64,000 bases of DNA from Porticoccaceae bacterium (GTDB lineage Bacteria; Pseudomonadota; Gammaproteobacteria; Pseudomonadales; Porticoccaceae), in the NCBI GenBank assembly GCA_018663035.1, contig JABJEX010000014.1:122099-186098 (forward strand). The letters are read 5' to 3'. The position numbers and the translations under genes are program-made. The notes under the pieces were generated by a model. That model was not told the DNA's origin. It worked only from the letters and a program-made list of their open reading frames with translations, and did not search any database. Below, in pieces: positions 9,645-18,216 of the stretch (position 1 is its first letter; each line of letters starts with the position of its first letter).

Positions 9645-10472
9645 ATGCAAATTTCCAGTTTTGGCAATTGCGGCGCTTTGGTAAGCGATTTGCAACTAGC
9701 CTCCTTGAGCGACAAAGAACTCAGCGAACTGCGCGGAGCCTTCGCCGAGTACGGGCTGTTATTTTTTCGGGATCAGGTATTGCCACCAGAGGAGCATCTA
9801 CGATTTGCTCGTCGCTTCGGTAAGATTGTGGTCAATAAGTTTTTTAAAACCACTGAAGAATATCCAGAGATCGCTGAGGTGCGCAAAGAGAAAACCCAGC
9901 AAACTAATATTGGGGGCGGCTGGCATACTGATCATTCCTACGACGATGAACCTGCCCTCGGCAGTATTCTGGTTGCTAGGACGCTGCCTACCAGTGGTGG
10001 TAATACACAGTTTACCAACCTAGCCGTCGCCTATGATGCACTGCCTGACCATCTTAAAAAACGTATTGAGGGTTTGCGTGCTGTACATTCCAACACGCAC
10101 CTTTATGGAGAGAATGGCCTCTACAGGATGACTGATTTAGCCGAGCAGCTCGGCGGAATGGACAGAGTGGGCGACGCCACGCACCCGGTCGTAATTCGCC
10201 ACCCAGAGAGCGGCCGCAAAGTGCTCTATGTCAACCCTGGCCACACCATTCAGTTTGAAGGCTGGGACTTTGCCGAGAGCCGTGAACTATTGGATGAGCT
10301 CTATGCCCATGTGCAGCAGCCACAGTTTACCTCGAGTTTCGACTGGCAGCCCGGCTCTGTAACCTTTTGGGACAATCGCTGCACCTGGCATATGGCAAAT
10401 AATGACTATCAGGGGCAGATGCGCTTAATGCACAGAGTCACTCTAGCTGGAAGCTCTCTGGCTGCCGCCTAA
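9645..10472 (+). CDS. TauD/TfdA-family Fe(II)/2-oxoglutarate dioxygenase
   Basis: This 275-residue enzyme belongs to the family that couples 2-oxoglutarate decarboxylation to substrate hydroxylation. The iron-binding HxD motif is in GGGWHTDHSYDDEPA (about residues 90-105), and the distal histidine and cofactor-binding Arg are in LMHRVTLAG near the C-terminus. WDNRCTWHMA is also characteristic. The gene is preceded by a modest GAGG site eight bases upstream. Family substrates include taurine, sulfate esters and carnitine precursors. Nothing in the neighbourhood identifies the substrate here. Confidence 0.88.
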   Translation: MQISSFGNCGALVSDLQLASLSDKELSELRGAFAEYGLLFFRDQVLPPEEHLRFARRFGKIVVNKFFKTTEEYPEIAEVRKEKTQQTNIGGGWHTDHSYDDEPALGSILVARTLPTSGGNTQFTNLAVAYDALPDHLKKRIEGLRAVHSNTHLYGENGLYRMTDLAEQLGGMDRVGDATHPVVIRHPESGRKVLYVNPGHTIQFEGWDFAESRELLDELYAHVQQPQFTSSFDWQPGSVTFWDNRCTWHMANNDYQGQMRLMHRVTLAGSSLAAA

Positions 10473-10492
10473 CTGGTAGCCATAATCCGGCC

Positions 10493-10642
10493 ATGCCTAC
10501 CATGCGTAAAAAATCAGACCTGCCCACCAAGATCTGTCCGATTTGTCAGCGACCATTTAGCTGGCGAAAAAAATGGGAGAGAGTCTGGGACGAGGTACGC
10601 TACTGTTCGGTGCGCTGCAAAACAGACGCACGCAAACGCTAA
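10493..10642 (+). CDS. DUF2256-family small zinc-binding protein
   Basis: This ORF of at most 49 residues is below the track threshold. It carries two cysteine pairs, KICPICQRPFSWRKKWE and RYCSVRCK, the hallmark of DUF2256 proteins, which probably form a treble-clef-like zinc site. ATG 10502, three codons inside, is an equally possible start. It lies 20 bases ahead of a renalase-like oxidoreductase gene. From memory, DUF2256 genes often sit with flavoprotein and photolyase-family genes. No photolyase is in this window. Confidence 0.85.
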   Translation: MPTMRKKSDLPTKICPICQRPFSWRKKWERVWDEVRYCSVRCKTDARKR

Positions 10643-10662
10643 TTGAATAAAGATCATCAATT

Positions 10663-11643
10663 ATGTCCACCATCACAACCGATTATTTAATTATTGGTGC
10701 CGGCCTTGCTGGTCTCAGTGCAGCCAAGGATCTTCAGCAGGCTGGCTGTCAGGTTCTCCTGATCGATAAAGGTCGTGGTCTGGGTGGAAGGCTCGCTGGG
10801 CGGCGCATTGGAGACGCTACCTTTGATCACGGCGCGCAGTTTATGACCGCCAGAGAAGCAAGATTTAAGGCTACTGTTGCCGACTGGATTGACGCTGGTG
10901 TAGCCCAGCAATGGTATAGCAGTTATCCGGGGCAGCCCAATGGTCACCCCAGATATAGAGGCGTACCTACCATGACGGCCATCGCCAAGCATCTTGCTAT
11001 TGGCCTGAATATTATGCTCTGCACCAGGGTGCAGACTATTGCTCAGGAACAGCACGGCTGGTTGGCCAGTCTGGATAATGGCGATACAGTGTATGCAAGT
11101 AAACTACTGATCACCTCTCCAGTTCCGCAGACCCTAGAGCTTACTAAGAGTATCGAAATCCCGGCCGACATGCGGGCTCGCCTTGAGCGCATTCAATACG
11201 AGAGCTGTATTGCTGTGATGGCTGTTCTAGATGGTCCGACCGCTATACAGGCTCCCGGTGCCATTGCACTAGAACAGGGTCCGATTGCTTGGATAAGCGA
11301 CAATCAACAAAAAGGGGTATCCAAGATACCTGCAGTAACCATTCACGGCAGTGGTGAATTTAGCGCCGCCAATATTGATCGCGACCGCCTACAGGTCGGT
11401 CAGCAATTGATCGATTTAGCGGCGCCCTACCTTGGCGATGCACGAGTCGCAGACTATCAGGTGCATGGATGGCGCTATAGCAAACCCTCGATAGTGGACC
11501 CAGACCCCGGCCTGTTATTAAGCTCAGATACAGAGATGCCGCCTCTAGCCGTTGCTGGTGATGCATTTGCCGGGCCGCGCTTTGAGGGAGCCGTGCAGTC
11601 GGGCTGGGCAGCAGCCAAAATGCTGATAAACGCCAAGAACTGA
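10663..11643 (+). CDS. Renalase-like NAD(P)/FAD-dependent oxidoreductase
   Basis: This is a 326-residue flavoprotein with an N-terminal dinucleotide-binding fold: DYLIIGAGLAGLSAAKDLQQ (GxGxxG), then the acidic end of strand 2 in LLIDKGRGLGGRLA. DHGAQFMTAR around residue 60 and a C-terminal FAD loop (LAVAGDAFAGPRFEGAVQSG) match the bacterial renalase-like amine-oxidase group. Some members oxidise abnormal dihydronicotinamide isomers, but activity here is not proven. It is probably cotranscribed with the preceding DUF2256 gene. Confidence 0.85.
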   Translation: MSTITTDYLIIGAGLAGLSAAKDLQQAGCQVLLIDKGRGLGGRLAGRRIGDATFDHGAQFMTAREARFKATVADWIDAGVAQQWYSSYPGQPNGHPRYRGVPTMTAIAKHLAIGLNIMLCTRVQTIAQEQHGWLASLDNGDTVYASKLLITSPVPQTLELTKSIEIPADMRARLERIQYESCIAVMAVLDGPTAIQAPGAIALEQGPIAWISDNQQKGVSKIPAVTIHGSGEFSAANIDRDRLQVGQQLIDLAAPYLGDARVADYQVHGWRYSKPSIVDPDPGLLLSSDTEMPPLAVAGDAFAGPRFEGAVQSGWAAAKMLINAKN

Positions 11644-11691
11644 AGCATCGCTATAATAGCTGGACCTAAATTCGTAAAAGAAGCACAGCCA

Positions 11692-12258
11692 ATGTCCGAT
11701 CTTTTCAGTCGCAGCGGCTCCGCCTGCGAACTCTGCACCAAAAACAGTAATCTGGCAGTTTATGCCATTCCACCATATAGCGATGATAGCACCGAGCAGT
11801 CATTATTAATTTGTGACATCTGCACTGATCAAATTAATAATCCTCAGAGGGTCGAGCCCAATCATTGGCGGTGCCTAAACGACAGTATGTGGTCTCAGGT
11901 GCCGGCTGTGCAGGTAGTGGTTTGGCGCATGCTAACTAGGCTTACTGCTGAAGGCTGGCCTCGGGAATTACTAGATAGGCTATATCTGGATGATGAAACA
12001 CTGGCTTGGGCCAATGCAGAGATCGCTGCTGAAAAAGATTTCTTGGCTCATAAAGACAGTAATGGCAGTCCGCTGGCAGCTGGTGATACAGTAACTTTAA
12101 TCAAGGATCTGGATGTTAAAGGCACCAGCTTTGTGGCCAAACGGGGCACATCGGTGCGCAATATCTCATTGGTCAAAAATAATGAGCAACAGATAGAAGG
12201 CCGGGTAAACGGCACGCAGATTGTAATACTGACAAAATTTGTTAAGAGGGCAAACTAA
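11692..12258 (+). CDS. PhnA/YjdM-like zinc-ribbon protein
   Basis: This 188-residue protein has an N-terminal zinc ribbon with two Cys pairs (CELCTKNSNL and CDICTDQI, about residues 13-45) and a C-terminal SH3-like PhnA domain with GDTVTLIKDLDVKGTSFVAKRGT (about 124-155) and an IVILTKFVKR ending. The historical name PhnA is misleading: the family is not a phosphonoacetate hydrolase, and its role is unknown. The TAA shares one base with the next gene's ATG, so the two are probably cotranslated. Confidence 0.85.
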   Translation: MSDLFSRSGSACELCTKNSNLAVYAIPPYSDDSTEQSLLICDICTDQINNPQRVEPNHWRCLNDSMWSQVPAVQVVVWRMLTRLTAEGWPRELLDRLYLDDETLAWANAEIAAEKDFLAHKDSNGSPLAAGDTVTLIKDLDVKGTSFVAKRGTSVRNISLVKNNEQQIEGRVNGTQIVILTKFVKRAN

Positions 12259-12992
12259 TGGCACAGACAGAACGAGAATTACGAGTACAACTGGCGGCTT
12301 GCTATAGAATCTTCGATTATATGGGTTGGAGCGAGATGATCTACAACCATATCACCGTCAAAGTACCAGGCGACCAGAACCACTTTTTGATCAATCCTTA
12401 TGGTCTACACTACAAAGAAGTCACAGCCTCCAATCTGGTAAAAGTGGATATCGAAGGCAATATAGTTGAAGACACTGATTACGCAGTAAACCCCGCAGGT
12501 ATAATTATTCACACTGCCATTCATGCCGCTCGCCCCGACGTGCACTGCATTGCACACACACACACCAATGCCGGCATGGCAGTTGCCTGCACTCAAGAAG
12601 GGCTGCGCGCCGATAATTTTTACTCAGCACTGCTGCACAATCGTATTGCCTATCATGACTTTGAAGGCATTACGGTAAAGGATGACGAGAAACCAAGACT
12701 CATTGCTAATCTTGGTGACAAAAGCCTCATGATATTGCGCAACCATGGCCTGTTAGCCGGCGGACGTACCATTCCTGAGGCCTTTCAGAATCTTTGGGCC
12801 ATGGAGCGAGCCTGCGAAGTACAGGTGGCAACAGATTCAACTGGCCGACCCAGTATTCCAGTGGGCCACGAAATTCTCGCCAAATCCGAGGAGTTGATGG
12901 CTATGCAGGCGATGGGGGGCCCCACAGGTGAGCTGGAATTTAAGGCATTTACTCGACTTATCGAAAGAATTGATCCCTCTTACAAGGATTAA
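12258..12992 (+). CDS. Class II aldolase/adducin-family protein
   Basis: This 244-residue protein has the class II aldolase fold, found in fuculose-phosphate aldolases and many less defined members. Metal-binding histidines are visible in AHTHTNAGMAVA (about residues 95-106), and a further conserved histidine in LRNHGLLAGG (about 160). Like most members lacking a sugar-phosphate operon, its substrate cannot be assigned. Its start codon shares a base with the stop of the zinc-ribbon gene. Confidence 0.85.
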   Translation: MAQTERELRVQLAACYRIFDYMGWSEMIYNHITVKVPGDQNHFLINPYGLHYKEVTASNLVKVDIEGNIVEDTDYAVNPAGIIIHTAIHAARPDVHCIAHTHTNAGMAVACTQEGLRADNFYSALLHNRIAYHDFEGITVKDDEKPRLIANLGDKSLMILRNHGLLAGGRTIPEAFQNLWAMERACEVQVATDSTGRPSIPVGHEILAKSEELMAMQAMGGPTGELEFKAFTRLIERIDPSYKD

Positions 12993-13013
12993 CACAACGC
13001 AACTGACTCAAGG

Positions 13014-13598
13014 ATGAACAGAATGAAGATAAAACCCTACTTACTCATTGGCTGCGCCCTGGCCCTTCTAGTTGGCTGTGACAATGCACCGGTGCCACAG
13101 GAGACTATTGCCGCACAGGCCGGCTTTAGTGATGTGCCTGGGAGTGCACTCGAAGTAGGCTCAGCAGCGCCAGACTTCAAACTGCAATCTCTGAATGGCG
13201 ACTGGATAAGTCTCTCAGAGCTTCAGGGCAACAAAGTTTTAATTATCTTTTTTCGCGGCCACTGGTGTCCGTTCTGTGTGGGCCATCTGCAAGATATTCA
13301 AACTGTGCTTCCAGCGCTGGAAAAGCTCGGTTATCAGATATTAGCGATTAGCCCTGATGACGCTGGAGATATGCAGAAGATGGCCGACCGCATGGATCGT
13401 CCCTACCAGTTCCTATCAGACATCGATCTTAGCGTCACTGATCTGTATGGAATTCGCAATGATAAAGACCTACCCCATCCCGCGATGATATTGCTCGATC
13501 AAAAGGGTCTGGTGCAGTGGTTTTATATTGGCGAGGACTACAAAACCAGACCTAGTGCTGCGCAATTAAAGCAGGTACTGGATCGCCTGAACCCCTAA
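13014..13598 (+). CDS. Peroxiredoxin-like lipoprotein (AhpC/TSA family)
   Basis: This protein of up to 194 residues has an N-terminal lipoprotein signal ending in the lipobox LLVGC (Cys about residue 22), so it should be anchored on the periplasmic side. The mature part is a thioredoxin fold of the peroxiredoxin-like group: GSAAPDFKLQSLNG, FFRGHWCPFCVGHL with a CxxC (about residues 84-87), and LPHPAMILLDQKG containing the cis-Pro. A second ATG at 13023, preceded by AAGG, may be the true start. It is followed by a terminator. Confidence 0.82.
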   Translation: MNRMKIKPYLLIGCALALLVGCDNAPVPQETIAAQAGFSDVPGSALEVGSAAPDFKLQSLNGDWISLSELQGNKVLIIFFRGHWCPFCVGHLQDIQTVLPALEKLGYQILAISPDDAGDMQKMADRMDRPYQFLSDIDLSVTDLYGIRNDKDLPHPAMILLDQKGLVQWFYIGEDYKTRPSAAQLKQVLDRLNP

Positions 13599-13613
13599 AA
13601 CAAGATACAAAAA

Positions 13614-13635
13614 AACGCCCCTGAAACGGGGCGTT
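13614..13635. terminator. Bidirectional rho-independent terminator
   Basis: A GC-rich stem AACGCCCC/GGGGCGTT with a six-base loop is flanked by A-runs on the left and Ts on the right. It lies between two convergent genes and can serve both, the peroxiredoxin-like gene on plus and acyl-CoA dehydrogenase on minus. Confidence 0.85.
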
Positions 13636-13669
13636 TGATTCTGTAGTAGCACGGGCTAAAAGAGTGTCT

Positions 13670-14812
13670 TTACTTCATCAGCTCCCGCGAGATAATCAAC
13701 TTCATAATCTCGTTGGTGCCGCCATAAATACGTTGAATCCTTGAGTCTGCAAAGGCTCTACACACCGGATACTCCCACATATAACCCCAGCCACCATGCA
13801 GCTGCAAGCATTCATCTGCGACCTTGCACTGCAGATCAGTGGTCAATAACTTAGCTTTAGATGCAGTTACAGTGTCGAGCTTATCCTCCAACAGCAACTC
13901 GGTGCAGCGGTCCGTATAGACCTCTGCGCAATCAATCTCTGCTGACAGCTCGGCGAGCTTAAACTGAGTATTTTGGAATGATGCCACGGCAGTGCCAAAC
14001 GCTTTACGGCCCTTTGTGTAGTCAATGGTTGCCTCAAGAATAGCCTTGGCATTAGCCACTGCACCCACGGCAATCGACAGACGCTCCTGAGGAAGATCCT
14101 GCATCAGATAGATAAAACCACGGCCCTCTTCACCCAACAAATTCTCTTTGGGAACTCGCACATCCTGAAAGAACAGCTCCGAGGTGTCCTGAGCCTTCAG
14201 ACCTAGCTTGCTAAGATTTTTACCTTTGCTAAACCCGGGCAGATCCGCTTCCACCAAAAATAAGCTAATCCCTTTTGAGCCCGCCGAGGTGTCTGTTTTG
14301 GCAACCACAATCACCAGACCAGCTTTCTGGCCATTAGTAATAAAGGTTTTCGAGCCATTGAGAATATAGTGATCGCCATCTAGCACTGCAGTGGTGTTAG
14401 TCCCCTGCAAGTCAGAACCGGCACCAGGCTCGGTCATAGCAATAGCTGTAATCAGCTCGCCAGTAATACAGCGAGGCAAATACTTCTGCTTTTGCTCTTC
14501 GCTGCCATAGCGCACTATATAGGGCACAGTAATATCATTGTGCAACGTCCAGCCGAGCCCAGTACATCCGGAGCGTCCAATCTCTTCATTAACAATACAG
14601 TTGTAACGAAAATCTGTACCCACACCACCGTACTCTTCCGGAATCATCGGACATAAAAATCCCTGCTCACCGGCCTTCCGCCAGATTTCGTCGCTAACCA
14701 TGCCATCTTTTTCCCACTGCTCGTGGTGGGGCATAGCCTCAGCTTCAAGAAACTTGCGCAGGCTTTCGCGGAACATGTCGTGATCTGAATCGTATAAGGT
14801 TCTTGGAATCAT
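13670..14812 (-). CDS. Acyl-CoA dehydrogenase
   Basis: This 380-residue flavoprotein oxidises acyl-CoA to enoyl-CoA and passes electrons to electron-transfer flavoprotein. Signatures are AMTEPGAGSDLQGT (about residues 125-140), GSKTFITNG, the FAD/tetramer motif QLHGGWGYM (about 338), and IQRIYGGTNEIMK with the catalytic Glu (about 365). The overall pattern fits long- or medium-chain acyl-CoA dehydrogenases. Chain length cannot be assigned. It appears to stand alone. Confidence 0.94.
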   Translation of the reverse strand: MIPRTLYDSDHDMFRESLRKFLEAEAMPHHEQWEKDGMVSDEIWRKAGEQGFLCPMIPEEYGGVGTDFRYNCIVNEEIGRSGCTGLGWTLHNDITVPYIVRYGSEEQKQKYLPRCITGELITAIAMTEPGAGSDLQGTNTTAVLDGDHYILNGSKTFITNGQKAGLVIVVAKTDTSAGSKGISLFLVEADLPGFSKGKNLSKLGLKAQDTSELFFQDVRVPKENLLGEEGRGFIYLMQDLPQERLSIAVGAVANAKAILEATIDYTKGRKAFGTAVASFQNTQFKLAELSAEIDCAEVYTDRCTELLLEDKLDTVTASKAKLLTTDLQCKVADECLQLHGGWGYMWEYPVCRAFADSRIQRIYGGTNEIMKLIISRELMK

Positions 14813-14848
14813 AATATCGATCTCTTTTTAAACTTTCGTGATAATAAC

Positions 14849-14875
14849 AATGGCGCTGCACAGACGCAGCCATTA
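14849..14875 (-). terminator. Possible terminator after azlD
   Basis: An imperfect hairpin (AATGGC..TGC and GCA..GCCATT) lies between azlD and the acyl-CoA dehydrogenase gene. Read on the minus strand it is followed by a T-rich stretch. The stem has a two-base bulge, so this is a weak call. Confidence 0.35.
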
Positions 14876-14920
14876 GGGCGGTATCCAGGATGTTTTTGGT
14901 GACCCATGCGTTCCAGCGAT

Positions 14921-15235
14921 TTAGCTAAAACCATAGCTTGCCAGCAGAAAAGTCAGCATGCCCAGACCGATTGTCCAATAGACATTCGCTGTTTTATGGG
15001 CTGCTATGACAGCTACAGCTCCTCCCCAAAGGTAGACATTATTGACGGCGATATCCAATCTCTGATCATGTACAAACAAAATGGGTACTGCGATTGCCGA
15101 GAGGACGGCCGGCCCACTGAAACTGAGTAGCCGTTTTAAATTTGGGCCGAGACGAACAGGCAGCTGGCCCTCAAGAAAAAGATAGCGCGTGCCAAACGTC
15201 ACACAGGCTAGTAGAAATATGGTTAGCATGGTCAC
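14921..15235 (-). CDS. AzlD-family branched-chain amino acid export subunit
   Basis: This 104-residue hydrophobic protein with about four helices is the small partner of AzlC-type exporters. Motifs include TFGTRYLFLEGQ near residue 15 and SFSGPAVLSAIAVPILF near 40. Its ATG overlaps the azlC stop, the usual arrangement for this two-component exporter of branched-chain amino acids. The actual substrate here is inferred only from the family. Confidence 0.88.
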   Translation of the reverse strand: MTMLTIFLLACVTFGTRYLFLEGQLPVRLGPNLKRLLSFSGPAVLSAIAVPILFVHDQRLDIAVNNVYLWGGAVAVIAAHKTANVYWTIGLGMLTFLLASYGFS

Positions 15236-15948
15236 AGTGATGGCCCCCGCCGATAGCTCATTTTGTCAGTGACATAGCCTGCAAGCATGGCAACAACTGC
15301 CGCCATAACCAGGCCCATCTCAAAATGCCAGACACTAAATAATACGCCGCACAGGCCTGCGGTTAGAACGGACACCAGCGTGGCTAGAGACTTTATCTCG
15401 GGCACAACTAGCGCAATAAAGGTCGCCGCAATGGCAAAGTCCAAGCCCAGCTCAGTGAGGTCTGGCAGCGAAGTGCCAGCCACGATGCCAACAAAGGTCC
15501 AGAGGTTCCAAGCCAGATAAAAACTGCCGCCAGCACCCAGAGCATAATAGAGCCGGAACCTGCTTCTATAGGCTCGTCGATCTCCAGATAGGGCAAATAA
15601 CTCGTCTGTGAGTAAAAAACCCAACCCAAGCCGCCAGCGCAAAGGTCTCGGGCTTATCAGCTCACGTAGAGTTAATCCATAGAGAAAGTGCCTGGAGCTA
15701 ATAACAAATGCACTGAATAACACCGTAAATAGCGGTGCATTGTCTGCGATCAGTTCCACTGTAACGATCTGCACAGCACCGCCAAAAATGACTCCAGAAA
15801 AAAGCTGCGCCTCTAGCCAACTAAAACCACGCTGTACTGCCAGTGAGCCAAATAATAGCCCCCAGGGCAATACTGCCAAACTGAGTGGCAGCATATCCAG
15901 AGCGCCCTTTCGGGCAGCAGCAACCAGACCGCGTGAGTTTAGAGTCAT
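15232..15948 (-). CDS. AzlC-family branched-chain amino acid permease
   Basis: This 238-residue inner-membrane protein is the large subunit of an AzlCD exporter. Family features are GALDMLPLSLAVLPWGLLFG at the N-terminus, SGVIFGGAVQIVTVELI near residue 55, and SSRHFLYGLTLRE near 90. The C-terminal half has several further membrane helices. It overlaps azlD by four bases. There is no adjacent Lrp- or LysR-type regulator. Confidence 0.88.
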   Translation of the reverse strand: MTLNSRGLVAAARKGALDMLPLSLAVLPWGLLFGSLAVQRGFSWLEAQLFSGVIFGGAVQIVTVELIADNAPLFTVLFSAFVISSRHFLYGLTLRELISPRPLRWRLGLGFLLTDELFALSGDRRAYRSRFRLYYALGAGGSFYLAWNLWTFVGIVAGTSLPDLTELGLDFAIAATFIALVVPEIKSLATLVSVLTAGLCGVLFSVWHFEMGLVMAAVVAMLAGYVTDKMSYRRGPSL

Positions 15949-16074
15949 AGGATATTTTCCAGTAAATAAATAAAGGGGTTATGGGCCAAAATAAAATTAA
16001 TGATAGCCTATCGAGCTTCTGTGAGCCTCTAGGTAACCCACAGATCTACCATCAACCCCAGATGCTCAGTCGGG

Positions 16075-16791
16075 CTACATAAATTTGCGGATCAGCCAAT
16101 TTGGCATAATATCCAACAATAGAGCCACCCAGCGCCAGCGTTTGGTGATAAAAATATGGCCCTTTTTATCCATCAGACCTTTCACCATCTGAGCAACACT
16201 TTTGCCTATGGGAGCCAGCCACATAGGCTTACCCTCCACCATGGGCGTCTCTACAAAACCTGGCTCTATGGTCGTCACTGTAATCGGCAACTTAGAATGG
16301 GCGGCACGCGAGCGCAGACCATTGAGGTAGTTTGAGGCAAACGCTTTGGTTGCATTGTAGGTAGGCGTAATGCCGGCGGAAAAGTGCGCAGCACAGGATG
16401 AAACACCAGCTAGGTGTCCAGCTTTACGCTCGATAAAATAGTTCATGGCAGTTAGCGACATTGCCGCAAAACCACGAACATTGACGTCAATCATCTCCCG
16501 CTCGACCTGCCAATCTAAAAGTCGCTCCTTAGTACCCACGCCGGAGTTAACAACGATCAGTTCGACATCACCCATCAATTTAATCAACGACGTCAATTCC
16601 TCTTGAGCCTGCTCTGCCACGCATAGGTCTGTGGTTTGGATAAAATGCTCACCTGGTAATTGTGCTACCAGATCATCCAAGCAATGCCTGCGCCGCGCCA
16701 TTAACCCAAGCTGGTAACCTTTGGCAGCGAGCTGAACAGCCAACTCCCAGCCTATGCCAGAACTGGCACCAATAATAATTGCTTGCTTCAT
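16075..16791 (-). CDS. Short-chain dehydrogenase/reductase
   Basis: This 238-residue Rossmann-fold oxidoreductase has a cofactor motif GASSGIG at residues 8-14, basic residues MARRRH after strand 2 (suggesting NADP(H)), a VNSGVG variant of NNAG, the catalytic serine in SSCAA, and YNATK (about residue 145). The C-terminal tail is hydrophobic and basic, possibly membrane-associated. Substrate is unknown. It lies on the same strand as, and about 70 bases after, the methyltransferase-like gene. Confidence 0.88.
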   Translation of the reverse strand: MKQAIIIGASSGIGWELAVQLAAKGYQLGLMARRRHCLDDLVAQLPGEHFIQTTDLCVAEQAQEELTSLIKLMGDVELIVVNSGVGTKERLLDWQVEREMIDVNVRGFAAMSLTAMNYFIERKAGHLAGVSSCAAHFSAGITPTYNATKAFASNYLNGLRSRAAHSKLPITVTTIEPGFVETPMVEGKPMWLAPIGKSVAQMVKGLMDKKGHIFITKRWRWVALLLDIMPNWLIRKFM

Positions 16792-16860
16792 TTTGGAACC
16801 CCGTAGATTTGTTATAGGAGATAGTTTATCGGTGCCGGCAGAGCCTGAGAAGGCTGCGAT

Positions 16861-17499
16861 CTAAAAAAATTGTGCCGAGCTAGGGTTGGGATTTCTGTTC
16901 TCGAAGAGCAGATACTCGATACGGCCATCCTGCATTAGGCGGCTTTTATCGATTTCAAAATAGTCCAACAGGCTGGAAAGATCTCTCAGCGAATGAGGGT
17001 ATACCAGAGGCTGAACGCCGCAACGATCAGTCTGGGTGAGGCTGGTGAGGTTGTCGATCCCGTATTGATAGAAGGGCAGCCCATTGCGACTACTCAGAAC
17101 GCCGAGACAATGACCCCTGGTACTATTATCAACATGGGGCTCTAAGGCTTCATTGAAGGCTGTTAGCGCGGCTGGCTGCAAATAATTGAACAGGTCCCAA
17201 AACAGAATAATGTCGATTTTAGTGCCAGCATTGAGGTCCAGCAGGCTTCGAAAGTAATCAACCATCTCCTGATGGCTGGCATTCTCATCAAGCGCAAAAT
17301 CATCACCGCAGAGATCGAGGAACTTGAGTTTACATCGAAATTGATTAAACAGTCTTACAGTGGCGCCAGAGGCTGGACCCATGTCCAAAACCAGCAGCTG
17401 CTTATCAACCCGCAAGCGCTCAAACAGCAACGCCATTAGGTTGGTCTGCAACCGGGCCGGCGGTACAGGCTTAAGATCTTGCGCGTAGGACCTTCTCAT
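16861..17499 (-). CDS. Methyltransferase-like protein next to bactofilin
   Basis: This 212-residue protein looks like a class I SAM-dependent methyltransferase fold: a motif I-like VLDMGPASGATVRLF (about residues 37-51), an acidic strand-2 end (LKFLDLCGDD), and DIILFWDLFNYL in the position of motif IV. The central glycine motif is divergent, so activity is uncertain. It starts at ATG 17499, 85 bases after the bactofilin stop on the same strand. I do not recognise a named family. Confidence 0.6.
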   Translation of the reverse strand: MRRSYAQDLKPVPPARLQTNLMALLFERLRVDKQLLVLDMGPASGATVRLFNQFRCKLKFLDLCGDDFALDENASHQEMVDYFRSLLDLNAGTKIDIILFWDLFNYLQPAALTAFNEALEPHVDNSTRGHCLGVLSSRNGLPFYQYGIDNLTSLTQTDRCGVQPLVYPHSLRDLSSLLDYFEIDKSRLMQDGRIEYLLFENRNPNPSSAQFF

Positions 17500-17583
17500 C
17501 TGTGGGATCTCATAAACTACCTTGGCTGCCGACCTAACGGCGAACTGTTCGACCTAACGAGTGTTAGGCAGTTAACCGCCTCT

Positions 17584-18096
17584 CTAGGATGCCTTGGCAC
17601 CAGCTTTATCGGTATCAGAGCCTGCTAATCTAGTACTGGACGGCGAGTTGAGTGGTAGCTCGGCAACCACTTGCTCGCCAGGATCCATTTCGATGCTGCC
17701 CTTAAACTTAGCGCCATCTTCTAGAGTCACTCTGGGAGACTGAATATTACCCAAAACATTGCCCGTCTTTGAGATCACCACATTATCGCCACCACAGATA
17801 TCGCCCTTGACCGTACCATCGATCTTTACCACCTTGGCGTTAATATTGGCGTTTAGCACACCAGACTTTCCTACGATAACTTCGTGAGATTTGGCAGTTA
17901 TGCCACCATCAACCTTGCCTTCGATGACTAGTTTTTCGTCACTGGTAATCTGACCTTTGATTTTTACGCCTGGACCAATCATTGCACTAGCTCCCGAAAC
18001 TGATTCTGAGGTGACAGGGTTTTGTCTGTCGGCTCCAGCTAATGTGGCTGGAGAGCCAAAACTATCTTTCTTGGAATTTTTATTTCTATCAAACAT
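17584..18096 (-). CDS. Bactofilin (polymer-forming cytoskeletal protein)
   Basis: Bactofilins self-assemble into nucleotide-independent filaments that localise wall-modifying or surface machinery. The roughly 170-residue protein has an unstructured N-terminus (about 40 residues), a central right-handed beta-helix of about 100 residues with regular repeats (KGQITSDEKLVIEGKVDG, NANINAKVVKIDGTVKGDI, GNIQSPRVTLEDGAKFKGSI), and a disordered Ser/Asp-rich tail. I prefer ATG 18096 over the GTG at 18108. No M23 peptidase gene, a common partner, is adjacent. Confidence 0.92.
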   Translation of the reverse strand: MFDRNKNSKKDSFGSPATLAGADRQNPVTSESVSGASAMIGPGVKIKGQITSDEKLVIEGKVDGGITAKSHEVIVGKSGVLNANINAKVVKIDGTVKGDICGGDNVVISKTGNVLGNIQSPRVTLEDGAKFKGSIEMDPGEQVVAELPLNSPSSTRLAGSDTDKAGAKAS

Positions 18097-18126
18097 TTTA
18101 ATAACCACTTACTGTTTTCATTAAAA

Positions 18127-18155
18127 TTTCGCAGCCTCGCGCCTCGCGCCTCGCG
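18127..18155. repeat. Short GC-rich tandem repeat
   Basis: About three consecutive copies of a seven-base unit, (CTCGCGC)n, lie in the spacer between the bactofilin start and the ABC-F stop. It stands out in otherwise AT-rich DNA. No function is evident, and coordinates are approximate. Confidence 0.6.
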
Positions 18156-18216
18156 CAGCGGCATAGCTTACTACATGTAACATATTAAACTATTCATAAC
18201 TGCATAATGGTGGTAT

